NCBI RefSeq assembly: GCF_026151205.1
Contig: NC_087076.1
Span: forward strand, 9,648,902 to 9,712,901
DNA length: 64,000 bases
Source: Bolinopsis microptera
Lineage: Eukaryota; Ctenophora; Tentaculata; Lobata; Bolinopsidae
Direction: 5' to 3'
Position 1 is the stretch's first letter. Each line of letters begins with the position of its first letter. Position numbers and translations under genes: made by a program. The notes below the pieces were generated by a model. It had not been told where the DNA came from. It made no database searches and saw nothing but the letters and a program-made list of their open reading frames with translations. Below are positions 48,134 through 59,950 of the stretch, piece after piece.

Positions 48134-50031
48134 CAATGTTCTGGAGCAGAATTAAATAATAACACAAATAGGAATAAACCCAACTCAATTTAACTTTTGA
48201 ACTTCATATGTTGCACATGACCGTGTTTTTGATAATATTCTGCGAGATGGCGCTGTTGAGCAGTGCCGAGCGTTTTAGGTATACTCAAACTTAAAAATGA
48301 TCAAACAATACTATGTCGATCACGTACGTGTCAATACCATTGACAGTCTGCTGGTTGAGAAATTAATGAATAAATGTATCCTGCATTCAGGCCACTTTCA
48401 TTTAGTATCAAGACTGTAATTATATTCTTATATTGTAATATCGACAGGATTGATCAGGAACAGAAACAGCGAAATAATAACTAAGTGGAGACAATCCCAA
48501 CAGAACTCACAACAACGAATCTTAAAATCACCCACATCAAAAAGGGCAATGATGCAACCATATTTATAGCTTACAGTCTTACCTTTCCGTTTTTCGAAAA
48601 AACGGAGCCAAACTTTCCGGTCATATCTTCACTGTACAGCTAGTTTTATTGTCGAATAAAAACTCAAATCCTTCACTAATCACGATTAACCTTTACATCA
48701 TTATTTGTTAATATTTTAGGCTCGTTCGTTCACATATTAAATAGAAAGCTCTAGTGGAGAGGGTTTCTGTGGGTTTACACAATTGCGAAGTGTAAAAGTG
48801 ATTACGGAGGGGTTGGGGGAGGTAAATGAACGATACCTAATACAAGGCGTTAAGGTGTAACAATCGAGATCAAATTTAAAAATATCAATATGAATAAATC
48901 TTGTGTTTGAAGAATGACGACCATTTTCAGCTAGAAACCACAACTTCACACATCTCTAATTCCCTTTCAAACTCAATAAAATGAAAGATAGGTTTTATTG
49001 TAACATACTGGAATGAAAATAATTGATTATTGGACATTGTTTAATCAATCAACGGACGTTTTAAACCGCAAAATACAATTATTACCATCACAGAGTCGAG
49101 ACGGAAAATAATTAGAGTGCAATGAATGGATGTGGTGAAATTATAAAAGTTAACTCAACGAAATTATTTAGTCTAGTCGGCGATAAAAATAATACTTCAA
49201 CTTGGCAAAGAAAGACTCTAATTAGGAAAAATTACCTGAGAACTGCTTAGTTATTTGCAAAAAACTGCTCGCAACAAAAGTTTCATTAACTCATAAGCTG
49301 ATTCGATTTTAGTAAAAATCGACAAAACTTCAAGTTAGCTATACTATCAGTGATAAAGTGAAAAAGTTCTTACAATAATGTAGTCAAATTAATTGGTTTG
49401 TTTGTGGCAGCAGACAGTTAATTATCATTAATGAATGATTCAATATTTAATTGATTCAAGCCCTATTAAGTTTGACCGTATCTAATATACCCAAAGTAAA
49501 TCACAATGTACCATGCATAACCAAACCAACAATAACATTTGAATGTAACAAATCCAATTTACCACATTTGTGGGTTTTTTTGCATTCCGGCTTCTCGTCA
49601 TTTTAACAATTAAAATAGCCTAAATTTATTTAGGCTCAGCCTGATGCTGGCAGTTTGCAGTTGTTGTTTGCGTATTATGATAATCCATTACCTTGCAAAC
49701 TTTAATACGCACTACTCGAATACAACCTTCAAATTTACTTGAATACACACAACTGCTGCACAGCATATTAACTGCTCATATATATGACCATTACAAATTA
49801 TCTTTTACTGGGCGGCACTCAGCCTGTCATTCCGCCTAATCTCTATGATTATGAACGCAAATATAACAGCCTGGGGTCCCCAGGTAAATTAGCTTACGAA
49901 ACTAACATGGATAACATTAACCGGAACCAGCTGAAAAAGCATCAAGCCTACAGTTGTACCTAAACTTAGAAATCAACTGAAAACGGTGAGGACTGAGGAC
50001 GTTTGATAATTTCTCAACTGGACCTATAACC
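48134..50031. other. Intergenic stretch with one mini-element
   Basis: No supported gene. The family E element lies at 49805. A hairpin gcctaaat/atttaggc lies near 49619-49636; the tttatt within it is an AATAAA on the minus strand, about 400 bp downstream of the coiled-coil gene, and may be its poly(A) signal. Confidence 0.5.
49805..49887. mobile_element. Family E mini-element, copy 3, 8-bp TSD
   Basis: 83 bp running from ttactgggcggcactcagcc to ccccaggtaa, flanked by ATTATCTT (49797-49804) and ATTAGCTT (49888-49895), 7 of 8 matching. Confidence 0.7.
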
Positions 50032-50700
50032 TCACATGACGTCAGAGAGCTGCCTGAGCAAGCATTCCATCTCTGCATTATGCTCAGCAGCCTGCCTCTT
50101 CCTCATCTCTCTCTCCCTGTCCAGCTGGACCTGCAACTCCATCAACCTCTTCTCCCCGTTTCCTCTGTTCCTCACCCTCTCCAGATCCTTCCTCAACCCT
50201 CCCAGCTCCACCACCACCTCCTCAAGTCTGCAGTGCAGGAAACTGTTGTTTATCTCCAGAGCAGACCGAACTGAACCGAGCAGGGAGCTGTGATGATTGT
50301 CCAGGATACTGGCCAGAGTCCGCTGGTCCAGATCTCCAGATCTGCTCTCCTCACTGGATCTAGTTGATCTGGAGATAACGGGAAGTGAGTAGGGAAGGTC
50401 CGCTGGTTCAGGAGAGTGTGGTCCTCTGAACGCCAGGTTACTAAAGATGCCAGCAGGAGATTTTGTGTTCCTGTTGGTGTTCCAGGTCGTCTGGTTCCAC
50501 TGTCCTGGTTCTAGCGGAGGAGACAAATCCGATACCAGGTGCTCAGGGGAGGAAGCTAAGTTAGTAGGTGAAGTGGCAGGAGAACGGTAGTTACTGAAAT
50601 CTAGTGAGTTAGGAGGTGCCTGGAACACTGGTTCATACTCTTCTTGAGAGTTTCCAGAGTTCCTCGGGACTCTATCTTTACCTCGAGATTTAGAGCCCAT
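50032..50700 (-). CDS. Unrecognised coiled-coil protein, 222 aa
   Basis: A single open exon from ATG (gaaaccATGG, good context) to TGA. A plausible acceptor (attgttcag) lies about 34 bp upstream, so a spliced 5' UTR exon is likely. Residues 1-120 are Pro/Ser/Asn-rich and probably disordered (for example SSPEHLVSDLSPPLEPGQ). Residues about 125-222 are predicted helical, with a strong coiled coil from about 155 (RLEEVVVELGGLRKDLERV, then ELQVQLDREREMRKRQAAEH). No signal peptide or membrane segment is visible. The family is unknown to me; a scaffold or cytoskeletal adaptor is possible. The plus-strand frames here are shadows. Confidence 0.75.
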   Translation of the reverse strand: MGSKSRGKDRVPRNSGNSQEEYEPVFQAPPNSLDFSNYRSPATSPTNLASSPEHLVSDLSPPLEPGQWNQTTWNTNRNTKSPAGIFSNLAFRGPHSPEPADLPYSLPVISRSTRSSEESRSGDLDQRTLASILDNHHSSLLGSVRSALEINNSFLHCRLEEVVVELGGLRKDLERVRNRGNGEKRLMELQVQLDREREMRKRQAAEHNAEMECLLRQLSDVM

Positions 50701-50759
50701 GGTTTCTTGATCACACGATCATGAAAATCCCTGAACAATATTCGGATTGTGTAACTTAT

Positions 50760-51869
50760 ACTACAACAACTAAAGCAGCAAAACACAGTCGTTACAAAAG
50801 CATGTGTCATAAGTGTGTTTCATGTCATATATACTCAGGTTTTTGTCTGCCTTGATGTGAGCTGATCACGGGACATGCAGTGAGAGCCTTCTGAGAGACC
50901 GCATATTGAAGGGACATCAAGAGAAATATTGACAAATTTTTTGGTTGCAAAGGGTTGGGGGGCCGGAGTGTGTTTACCGTGAGTTAATTGTCCTTTTATT
51001 CCCTTGTATGTGTGAACCGCGAGCTTTCCAATTCCACGCATACATTTTGAAATTGGCAGATTATCCAATTGCAATTGTCAAACAACACGACCTCCGAATT
51101 GGGTTACTAACAGTAACGGACGTTACAATTACCGCGTGCTTCTGATCATTTTTATTTAATTCTGGCATGAAATTTCGCTACGTTTTTTAAGAAATTCGAA
51201 AACAAATTGCAATTTAAAAGATTTCCACGAGGTTGATTACTTTCAATCAGCTCATGCAAGCACATTATTCCATTCCATTTACTTTCATTTTATTTAGATG
51301 TGCTAATTATTTACATCACGGTAGGAACCGAATTAATATCCGGCAGAGCCAGAACCCAGTTTTTTCTGAGCTTGGCTGGATATTCTCGGTTTTATGCACA
51401 TTTGAGACACCATGGACCGGATGATGATTTATCACTGACACTCTACACTCTACACGAATTCATAAAAACAAGGGGTGTAGAAAAACGGATCCTTTAAAAG
51501 CAAAAACAAAAACATACTGGTTGATATAATGATAATTAAATTATATGAAAATCGAATTCATTTACGTTTCTGTGGATAAAAATAACAAACGCTACTGGTG
51601 TGAGGTGTCATGCCCTAATGCTTAAAATATTTTTGATTCTCAAAACAGCTAATAATTCACATGAACATTAATTGCAATTAAAAATACGAGTCATAAAATA
51701 TAATTCGTTGGAAAAAATAATTAGCTAAAACAATAAAATTGAAAAGAGTAAGACTAAGAGTATTACTATTAACAGATATCATTTGAAAACAGAAATCAAG
51801 GGTGCGCTGACTACTGGTCATTAATGGTAATCCAGAAAGCGATGAATCTCGAACATGATCTCCGTCTGA
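50760..51869. other. Intergenic stretch, no supported gene
   Basis: A plus-strand frame at 51300-51497 contains FFLSLAGYSRFY, faintly like a gypsy reverse transcriptase segment, but nothing around it supports an element. Confidence 0.45.
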
Positions 51870-52488
51870 CTAGTTGACGTAGAATTTGCCATGATCCCCT
51901 TGTCCTGTCTGGTGTGGTCCTTTAATGTCCCCACTGGGAAGTATTCCTACATGTTGGGTGCGGTGCTCGGCAGACTCAAGAGTTACAGTTCCATCTCCAG
52001 GATGGTGCTTGGCAATCAGCGTACAGAACTTGCCACCAGTACCCTCAGTGAGCATGTTGTTCTTGATGGCCAGGAACCTTTTAGGATGAGCGGCTAGAGA
52101 CAGTGCAATGTAAGGTCCCCGACTGTGGACTGTGAAGGTAGCCCATGGTCCGTTACCTCCTCTACCGTCAATAACTCCGTTCTGGTTGATCCTCAGATTT
52201 TTCCCGTGAGCTTTGGAGGTTAGTCTGACTGTAGCTCCAGGAGAGAGAGGGTGTCCTGGAGAGTAACCGCCTCCCTGGTGAGGAGGAGAGTGAGCCACGA
52301 CGTAGGAGAAGTCCCTGATCTCGTGCTCTTTACCTCCGAACGAGTACCAGCCTTTAGGACCAGTTGGGGTGTGCAGTTTAGCTTTTCCGGGAATTTGTCC
52401 GTGTGGAGTGTGGCACACCACAACAAAGTACACAGAGCCGTCCTGCATTCTTCCTAGATCAAGAGCACCGTGAGGGGCGTGGGGTCCG
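51870..52488 (-). CDS. DM9-repeat / beta-trefoil protein, last exon
   Basis: 206 codons including stop, acceptor ttttattttccag. It carries the second DM9 (DUF3421) repeat, with HTPHGQIPGKAKL followed by GWYSFGGKEHEIRDFSYVVA. A C-terminal region of three similar blocks of about 40 residues follows (VRLTSKAHGKNLRINQNG, IALSLAAHPKRFLAIKNN, VTLESAEHRTQHVGILPS), the pattern of a beta-trefoil as in FGF, fascin and related folds. DM9 proteins of oysters bind mannose-type sugars; a recognition role here is inference. The assembled protein is about 287 residues with no visible signal peptide. Confidence 0.85.
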
Positions 52489-52673
52489 CTGGAAAATAAA
52501 ACCTTGGTTAATTACCTAATTATAATTAGTAAATAGTTTTTAGATTTCAGTAGAACCTGGAAGTACCAGACCCACAGGGGAAATAGAATTGCACAACTCA
52601 CGAGATGCTCATTAATTCGAGATCTGATAAACAACGTAATATAATAATAGTTTATTGTGTAATGATAGTTTAC

Positions 52674-52783
52674 CTGTTCCTATGAAGAGAAAGAGTACAT
52701 CCAGGCATCATGTGGATATAAGAGAAGCTAGAGGTCTCATGCTCCTTCCCACCGTACGGATACCAAGCTCTTCCTTGTCGACC
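52674..52783 (-). CDS. DM9-repeat / beta-trefoil protein, middle exon
   Basis: 110 nt with acceptor attaccacacag and donor GTAAAC. It continues the first DM9 repeat directly after IPGK with GRQGRAWYPYGGKEHETSSF and SYIHMMPGC. The phases fit both neighbours: phase 0 on the left, and two bases completing a Ser codon on the right. Confidence 0.8.
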
Positions 52784-52832
52784 CTGTGTGGTAATGTCAC
52801 GTGGGGTGTGTTCTTGAGCATGCACCAGTAGT

Positions 52833-52880
52833 GGGGGGGGGGGGGAGGGGGGGGGGGGAGGGGGGGGGGAGGGGGGGGGG

Positions 52881-52913
<33 letters not shown>

Positions 52914-52918
52914 GGGGG
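52833..52918. repeat. Poly-G tract in intron 1 of the DM9 gene
   Basis: About 85 bp of G with scattered A and one C. It adjoins a decayed copy of part of the first exon (YWCMLKNTPH on the minus strand). Sequence of this kind is prone to assembly error. Confidence 0.9.
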
Positions 52919-52982
52919 TAACTATGAGGTAGCTTTAAACTTAACTTTACTAGAACAAGAGGTCACCTGGATTTGAACTTAC

Positions 52983-53118
52983 CTTGCCCGGTATGGGACC
53001 GTGGGGAGTGTTAGCGAGCACACACCAGTACGGACCACTGTCGTTTTGGTGCCCCAGTTTGGAGGCGTGGCATGGTGGGATCTGCCCTAAGTTGTTGGCT
53101 AGTTGGTAGAGATACATC
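52983..53118 (-). CDS. DM9-repeat / beta-trefoil protein, first recognised exon
   Basis: Acceptor ttacttttctag, then one base and ATG (53115-53117), ending in donor GTAAGT in phase 0. Encodes the first half of the first DM9 repeat, ending PYWCVLANTPHGPIPGK. Because an acceptor sits directly before the ATG, either a 5' UTR exon or a further coding exon lies upstream. I could not find it. Confidence 0.75.
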
Positions 53119-53630
53119 CTAGAAAAGTAAAGATGGATTAGTCTGGTAGTAAGCGTGTGACCGAATATCGTTCCTAAAACTTGAGAGGAGACAATTTGAG
53201 AATAAAACTGATTGTAGCATACTAGGACCACTGTGAGGATTATCTTTTAATAAGTCACATTTTGTTCCACGAATTGTTTTCAAAAAATAAAAGAAAGTTC
53301 AAGTACAGTTTCATTTTCAGATTCAAATTTTTTCGAAATCTTTGAAATCAGAGAGGCGGCCGAGAAACAGAAATGTTATGTAAAATTTACAATGAGTAAA
53401 GTAAAGTATGAGGGGTAGGTCCTTGCACGATGCGTTCTCAGGTTTCAGTTTCTGTTCACAGAGTTTTTATTCCTGAGAACCACAAAAGAGCGATCTGAGT
53501 ACCTAGACCGTGCCCAATATGTAATCCAAGACCAATTTCTAATGTATGACTCTCTTATCTATGATTATATTTCAAAAAGCGTCCTGTGGAGTATAGATGA
53601 CAAGGGTTGCCAGACTCTACAAAACCAATC

Positions 53631-53872
53631 TACCTTACTCGGGAATATTACAGCGGGTTAATTTATGAGTGGGAAAATTAATGACCGGGAAAAATATGGC
53701 AGAATTTTCCAAAACCCACCAAGCATCAAAATGTATTACTATTAGTTTACCTTACTTGGGAACATTATAGCGGGTTAATTTATGACTGGGAAAATTAATG
53801 ACCGGGAAAAATATGGCGGAATTTTCCAAAACCCACCACTTTATCCCAGTCATAATATTCCCGAGTAAGGTA
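53631..53872. mobile_element. MITE with 20-bp perfect inverted ends and internal duplication
   Basis: Ends TACCTTACTCGGGAATATTA and its exact inverse. The interior contains two copies of a segment of about 68 bp (gcgggttaatttatga to caaaacccacca) 117 bp apart, and a third, decayed end sequence near 53750. This suggests two elements merged. Confidence 0.75.
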
Positions 53873-54783
53873 ACATATACGTCATCAAGTAATAGCTTGA
53901 ACAAAATTAATGCGAATTATGCGAAACTAGAGGATCCACATTAGAAGTAGAAACCTTCGAGTTTGAAGTTCAAACTCATTCAGTGCTTGAAACAAGTGCA
54001 CGTTCTCATTCATCGATAGCCAATCCTATGCGTGCCAAGATACTACTCGGGCGATACTTTAAACTCTTCCCAAAGTTGATAAACAACACACAGGACGAAG
54101 GGATCAGGGGTTATTTGAGGAGACCTGGTTCAGCTGAATCCGACAACTAAACAAAGCAAAAGCAGTGCAAATGGCAGTCCACACCACTGATCCTTATCTT
54201 AGTCCGCCCGCCGCCGCAAGAAAAACTCCTTATCTAAAACACGTGCATTCTGAACAAATGAAGTCAGTAGCCTTACGTAAGTTAACGAAATTACCAGAAA
54301 AATGCTGGAAGAGACGCTGAATACCAGCTTTATCTCTGAACGATAGCAGACTGCAAAACTTTACGGTGAAGTGTTGATGTAAGATAACGTGTTAGTTTTA
54401 TACATCTCCTTATAAGGAATAATCAGGGACTCAAACCTCATGATGCTCCCTCCTATACATGCTCATTCGGTGCATTGTAGTATGCAGGTACTGAATATAA
54501 AACATAATATGAAGAGAGAAAATAATATGAAGAGAGAGAAAATAACACCGGCCAATCTGGCATATCTGCCACCTAAACTAACATTTGCCAAATCAGCGAA
54601 CTGGTGCAGGCAGTGGGGTTGAGGTTTGACAATGAAAAAAGTAGGGGCTTCAGAATAAAATAATGATCTACAAGTACAGGGTGATAGAATGATCTCAGCG
54701 AGGCTTAATTTGGTTTTTGGGTTTTGAAATGAAGTGATCTCATCCGTATACTAATGAGATTAAATAACACAAATAAGTAACAA

Positions 54784-55235
54784 AACCCAAAAGTCGAAAG
54801 AGAGGCCAGTGGTCACAGTACCACAAGTTCCTTTATCACGGTAACTTGTATGTAAGTAAATTATGTGCAACTGTGTGTAACACTAGTAAATATGGGATGC
54901 GTAATCAAATGTTGCAGCACTGATCAGCAAACTGCTGGGTATCTCATGGAAGGACAAGGTCAGCAATATAACTTTGTATGGTAGCCTACCAAGGCTGTCA
55001 AACAAGTTACGAAGCAGGAGATTAAAAATGGCGGGACACTGCATCAGACATCCTGAGCTACTTGCCAGTGATTTAGTCTTATGGGAACCTATGCATGGTA
55101 TAGAGCACAGCAAGGCCAATAAGGAACACAGCTGAAACCCAAAAGTCGAAAGAGTGGTCAGAGTGCCACAAGGTCCTTATTAACACGGTAAATTATACGT
55201 GCAACTGTGTGTAACTCTAGTAGTAGGATGCGTGT
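54784..55235 (+). pseudogene. Tandem 5'-truncated LINE 3' ends
   Basis: Two head-to-tail copies share the 3' sequence from aacccaaaagtcgaaagag to gcaactgtgtgtaac (54784-54902 and 55138-55235). The second copy keeps a reverse-transcriptase C-terminal fragment at about 54915-55134, with LYGSLPRLSNKLRSRRLK, AGHCIRHPELLASDLVLWEP and a TGA. This tail motif is common in invertebrate non-LTR elements. It is not the same family as the 56.6-kb element. Confidence 0.75.
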
Positions 55236-55832
55236 ACCCCACAGAGTTTTAAATATTTACATATTATGCAAAACGATTTGGATTTTGGGTATTATACATA
55301 CATACTGTCCCTGGTCCCACATACTAACTATCCCACAACAAAGAATACTGTCCCACTACAAAGAATGATACCAATAAAGTGAAGGTCCAAGAATGAGCTC
55401 AAAATCGCAAAAGTTAAGATGTGTAATTAGTAATAATTTAGATGTAACCTTCCAACTAAGATTACTCATTTTGTTTGTAGAATATAATCGTAAGCAGGTG
55501 GATATTCAACACTGCATGAAGAATCATGATCACTGATTAAACCGAAGAATCAAGTTACAAGTTGAATAGTAAGTGTTTTCCGAGCAACTGACCGTAAGCG
55601 ATGAGTTGGAGATACATACTTACATAATAATAATTGCAAATGTCAGCACTTATCAAACAACGTGGGGTGGACAAATTTGATTTGACTTCCTAGTATGAAG
55701 TCATTTTATCTACAACAACAGGTGATCACGAGTTAAGGAGGTGATCAGTCATATATCAGTCATCAATGAAGCTTAAGTTCCTGATATAAGATATTATCTC
55801 GAGAGTTGAAACGTTACATACCATAGTTCGTA

Positions 55833-55911
55833 TATTTATGGCGGGTAATTTTGTGGCGATTAAAAATGTAATGGCGGAATTTCCGAAAAACCGCCAAATT
55901 TAACCCGCCAT
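55833..55911. repeat. Hairpin repeat (ggcgggtaatttt family)
   Basis: Inverted arms atggcgggtaattttgtggcg and cgccaaatttaacccgccat around a short AT-rich loop. A related phrase occurs near 11.76 kb. Confidence 0.7.
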
Positions 55912-56745
55912 GGTGACAGTAACTAAACAAACTGATGTAACTATTAGTGGGCAACGAGACCCGATCACAATACGTTTCACTGTGCAGTGTGTGCGATGTG
56001 GCCAATACAATATACTAATATAACGACCAACATACGATACGGATAATTTATTTATACTGTCGATATGATATGCAAATGTACAACAGCTGCGAAGCAAGAA
56101 GAGGTCAATTGAATATATAGTAGGTATAAGTAAAGTAAAAAAAGAGATCAGTGAAATTGATGCAGTTAGAGCCAAACAATGTGTTAGTATAGGAAGTTAA
56201 GTTAAGTTCATTGTAAACAGTAATAATTATATTATGGGTGTTGGGTAAGTTACAGGTTAACTGTGATTGGTCGATTGATCTGGGACTTCATTTCAGGCGG
56301 CGGAAGATGAACCAATAAGAAATTAACCTTAAAGTTAAACAAGCTAATACAATAATAATAATTAATAGGCAATAGCCATACAAGCGAAATATCAAGATTC
56401 AAGACGTCTCGACTCTTCACACTACATTGACTGAATAAACTTGTGAAATGATTGCGTGCGCACTGCGCGACCGAACGGACACATACATACATCTGTCCTG
56501 AGGTGAGCGGGAAGCGCCACGTGATCAGCCACTCGATAATGACGTCACGTTACTCGCGAGAACTCTGTAGTCTGTTTGATAAGTACCTTAATAAGTCATA
56601 TGTTTATGATAAACAGTTAAATATCGCTAACTGTTATATTTATATTCTAGGATGGCGTGTAGTTCGTGATGGACTCGCATGGTTGCTGCAACCAGACTAT
56701 CTACCCCTACGCGAAAGATCGCTGTAGAACTGGTCACCGTAATCC

Positions 56746-57885
56746 TTGTTACCAATTGCTCTTCTCGGCTTTGCTACTTGGAATGTTCGAGGTTTGACGA
56801 AGACAGACAAGCAGTACTTGCTTGCTAACGACTGTGACAGGTATGACTTGGACATTATAGGGATTCAAGAGACTAAAATTTGTCAGTTTGAGGATAAGAA
56901 ACTACCAGGAAATCATCGCCTCCTTTTGTTTGATCAGAAGACAGGACGTCATGGTGGACTGGGTTTCTTAATCAACGCTCGTGTAAATCATTATTTCCGT
57001 TCATTTCATCAGATCAGTGATCGAGTTGCGTTCATGGACTTTTTTATTCCATCCAAGTTTGTTAACAAACCACCATGCAAAATGCGAATCGTGAACTGTT
57101 ACAGTCCAACCAACCCAAAAACTTTATCAAATCCGGCTGCTACTGACCAGTTTTACTGTGAGCTTCAGGAAGCAATTAATGTGCCTGCAAGACACGAAAT
57201 CTGGATCCTAGGAGATTTCAATGCCAAACTTGGCAAAAGGTCTGATCATGACTATCAAAATGGCCTTCATAAGAACATTGGAAGGCATGGCGTTGGAAGA
57301 CGAAATGAAAATGGTGGGAGATTATTGGATTTTCTTGTTTCTAATGGTTTGTTTGCTGCAAACACTGCATTTCGTCATTCCAGTCGTCATATAACCACAA
57401 GAACTGGTTGGGTGAAAGACAAGAAGACCAAAAGAAGTCGCCCTTATTTTTCTCAGATTGATTATGTTTTATGCCGGTCACGCAGCACTGTTTTTCTCAA
57501 TGCTGCAAGGGCCTATGCAGGAGCTAAACTACATTCTGATCATAAGATTGTAAAAGCTACCATAGACCTGAGGCAGCAAACTAAGTTATACCGAAACAGA
57601 ACATCAGCTGCTAAAAGGTACAACACGACATCGCTGGTTTGTAACAAGGAACTACAAGATCAGTACCAGCAAACTGTCACTCAGCAAATTGACAGTCTTT
57701 CACCTTCCGCTGACACTAAGACAGGATTCGAACAGCTGTTTGAAACTATCAAGTCTTCAGCCTCTAACACTGTGGGTGTCAAGAAGAAAACCCAAAGACA
57801 TCATCATTCATCAGATCAGCATGTATGTGATATGTCTGACGAGAGACACAAACTTTTACAAGAACTGAACAACAATTTCAGTTAG
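56746..57885 (+). pseudogene. LINE endonuclease region
   Basis: An open frame of about 379 codons with the APE-type endonuclease motifs in order: TWNVRGL (residue 11), IQET (residue 40), ILGDFNAKLG, IDYVLC and SDHKIV. This domain nicks target DNA for target-primed reverse transcription. An in-frame stop directly upstream (56740) and the lack of a good ATG suggest that the 5' coding end is damaged or starts in another frame. The frame ends at TAG just before the reverse transcriptase. Confidence 0.85.
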
Positions 57886-59788
57886 AGACAGGACAGTATT
57901 GAGAAAACGTATCAATAAACTCAAGAACGATATCAATAAACGTCTTAAAGTGCTAGAGACAGCTCTAGCCAACCAACTAGCTGACACCATCAACGCTGCA
58001 GATGACACGAAGAGGATGTTCGAGGCTACCAGAGCTCTTGCTGCCAACAAAGAGTCAGAGCCAATATCTGTCTTCAACTCTGAAAATCAGCTAGTTGCAA
58101 GTGACGATGAGAAAGCAAGTATCATTAGAGAGTGGTTTAAAAATCACTACACCAGCTCAGACCCTCCTTTGGTACCTTTCACTGGACCCCCACGTCCTCT
58201 GAATACTCCTATAACTTCCTTAGAAGTCCAATATGCTGCTTCAAAGTTGAAAAATGGGAAAGCAGTAGGTCCTGATGAGATTCCTAACGAGCTGCTGAAG
58301 TACGCACCACCTGTATTTTTCCAGCAATATGCATGTCTCATTAATCGATCATTTGAAGTACATGAGCATGTACCCTCTTTTACAGAAGGGTTTCTAACCC
58401 CTCTTCAGAAGCCAGGGAAACCAAAAGGACCTCTAAAGAGCCTCAGACCTCTTTGCCTTCTGAATGGAACTAGGAAACTGCTCTCCTTGATTACCCTACA
58501 CAGAATTCAAAGACAAATTGCAGAGTACACAGGACCATGGCAAAATGCCTACAAGGCTGGTCATAGTTGTGCCAATATTGTCTGGACTCAACGAATTCTG
58601 ATTTCTGTTGTTAAAGAGAAGAGATGGGAGTTCCACAAGATGGGAATCGACATGAGCTCGGCCTTCGATACCATCAAGAGATCAGTTATCCTGGAACTTT
58701 TGGCTGATGCTGGTTGTTGTGAGGATGACATTCGTTTGGCGAGATACTTGCTCTCCAACACCAAATTGAGGATAAAAATCAACAACACCATTTCCTTAGA
58801 GTTTGAAACATCCGAGGGTTCGTTTCAAGGTGATGCTGCATCTGGTGCATTCTTCACACTGTACTTTGCTGGAGCTTTATACCACTTCCGTGCAGTAGTG
58901 ATTACCATTCGGCCTAACCCACCGTTCAACCCCGAGACCCTCATGCCTATTGAATGGGAATACGCCGACGATGGCGATTTTGCAGACGAGGATGAGGAAA
59001 CTCTTAAAGAAATGCTGCCCATATGTAAGGAGATCCTTGAAGAATGGAACCTGTTTGTGAACGAGGACAAAACAGAACATGTCCACTTCTACATTGCAGA
59101 TAAGGACGAGGTAGACGCCAAGGGTGAACCCGTGAAGAACAGAGAGCCCTGGCGCAACACTATTTCTCTTGGATCCAAGCTCTGCAGTAAGGCTGATATC
59201 TCTCGCCGATGCATCCTTGCTTACGTTGCCTTTGAGAAATACAGCAAGGTATGGGCAGAGAAATCCCGCATTTCTCTTCCTGTAAAAATCAAGCTGTATG
59301 AAGCATTTGTTACCCCTGTTTTATTATACAACTGTAACAGCTGGGCAGCTCCACAGAACATTATCAATAAAGTTGATGTGTGTCAACGCAAACATCTAAG
59401 GCGTATCATCAACATGACCTATCCCCGCATCATCAGCAACAAGGACTTGTATGCTCGTTGCAATGTAACTCCACTCTCAGAGAGAGTTCATAAATCCCGC
59501 TGGAAAATGTTTGGGCACATTCTTCGTAGCGACTGCAACTCACCACCACAACTAGCTCTAAATTTTGCTGTTGATAGTATGTCAAATATGAGGGGAAGGA
59601 TTGGTAGACATCAATGTAATATTTTTAAAACTATTTTAGACGATTTGAATAAAAGAAATATTAATTTGAATAATAGTGACGACTTGACAGACTTTAAGGT
59701 ATTTAGCCTCGAACCGCCAATTGTGGAGAAATTTATTTTAAATTTGATTAGTTCGATAATTTCAGTTTTAAGTTCAATTTTTGCATAA
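57869..59788 (+). pseudogene. LINE reverse transcriptase region
   Basis: Continues in a different frame from the endonuclease, which indicates one frameshift near 57870-57885. It has the RT motifs GPDEIPNELLK, LKSLRPLCLLNGTRKLLS, GIDMSSAFDTI, FQGDAASGAFFTLY and the catalytic YADD (58961-58972), followed by a thumb/C-terminal region with LLYNCNSWA and RWKMFGHILRSD. About 630 codons are open apart from the junction, so the insertion is probably fairly young. No RNase H domain is evident. Confidence 0.88.
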
Positions 59789-59950
59789 TTTTTGTTTTTG
59801 ATAAGTTCAGTTTTAAGTTCCATTTTTTGTATTTATAGTAAGTTTTCAGTTCTACAAGTCTTTTAAGTAGACTTATCAGGTCTTTAGGATGTTCTTAGTA
59901 ACTACTTTGGATTTGTGTAAAGTTTGATAATAATAATAATAACTGTTATA

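Larger units (their letters stand above)
53119..56638. other. Intergenic region with MITEs and LINE tails
   Basis: No host gene is supported. It holds the inverted-repeat element at 53631, two truncated LINE 3' ends at 54784-55235 and a hairpin repeat at 55833. Confidence 0.55.
56639..59939 (+). mobile_element. Non-LTR retrotransposon, 3.3 kb, 11-bp TSD
   Basis: Flanked by TAACTGTTATA at 56628-56638 and 59940-59950. The 3' end is a short (taa)n tail, a feature of several non-LTR clades. It encodes endonuclease and reverse transcriptase. No separate gag-like ORF1 is seen. The clade cannot be assigned by eye. Confidence 0.85.

Noticed and set aside
51300-51497. Possible gypsy-type reverse transcriptase fragment (FFLSLAGYSRFY)
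   Set aside because: Only a dozen residues look similar; no neighbouring RT, RNase H or LTR sequence supports it.
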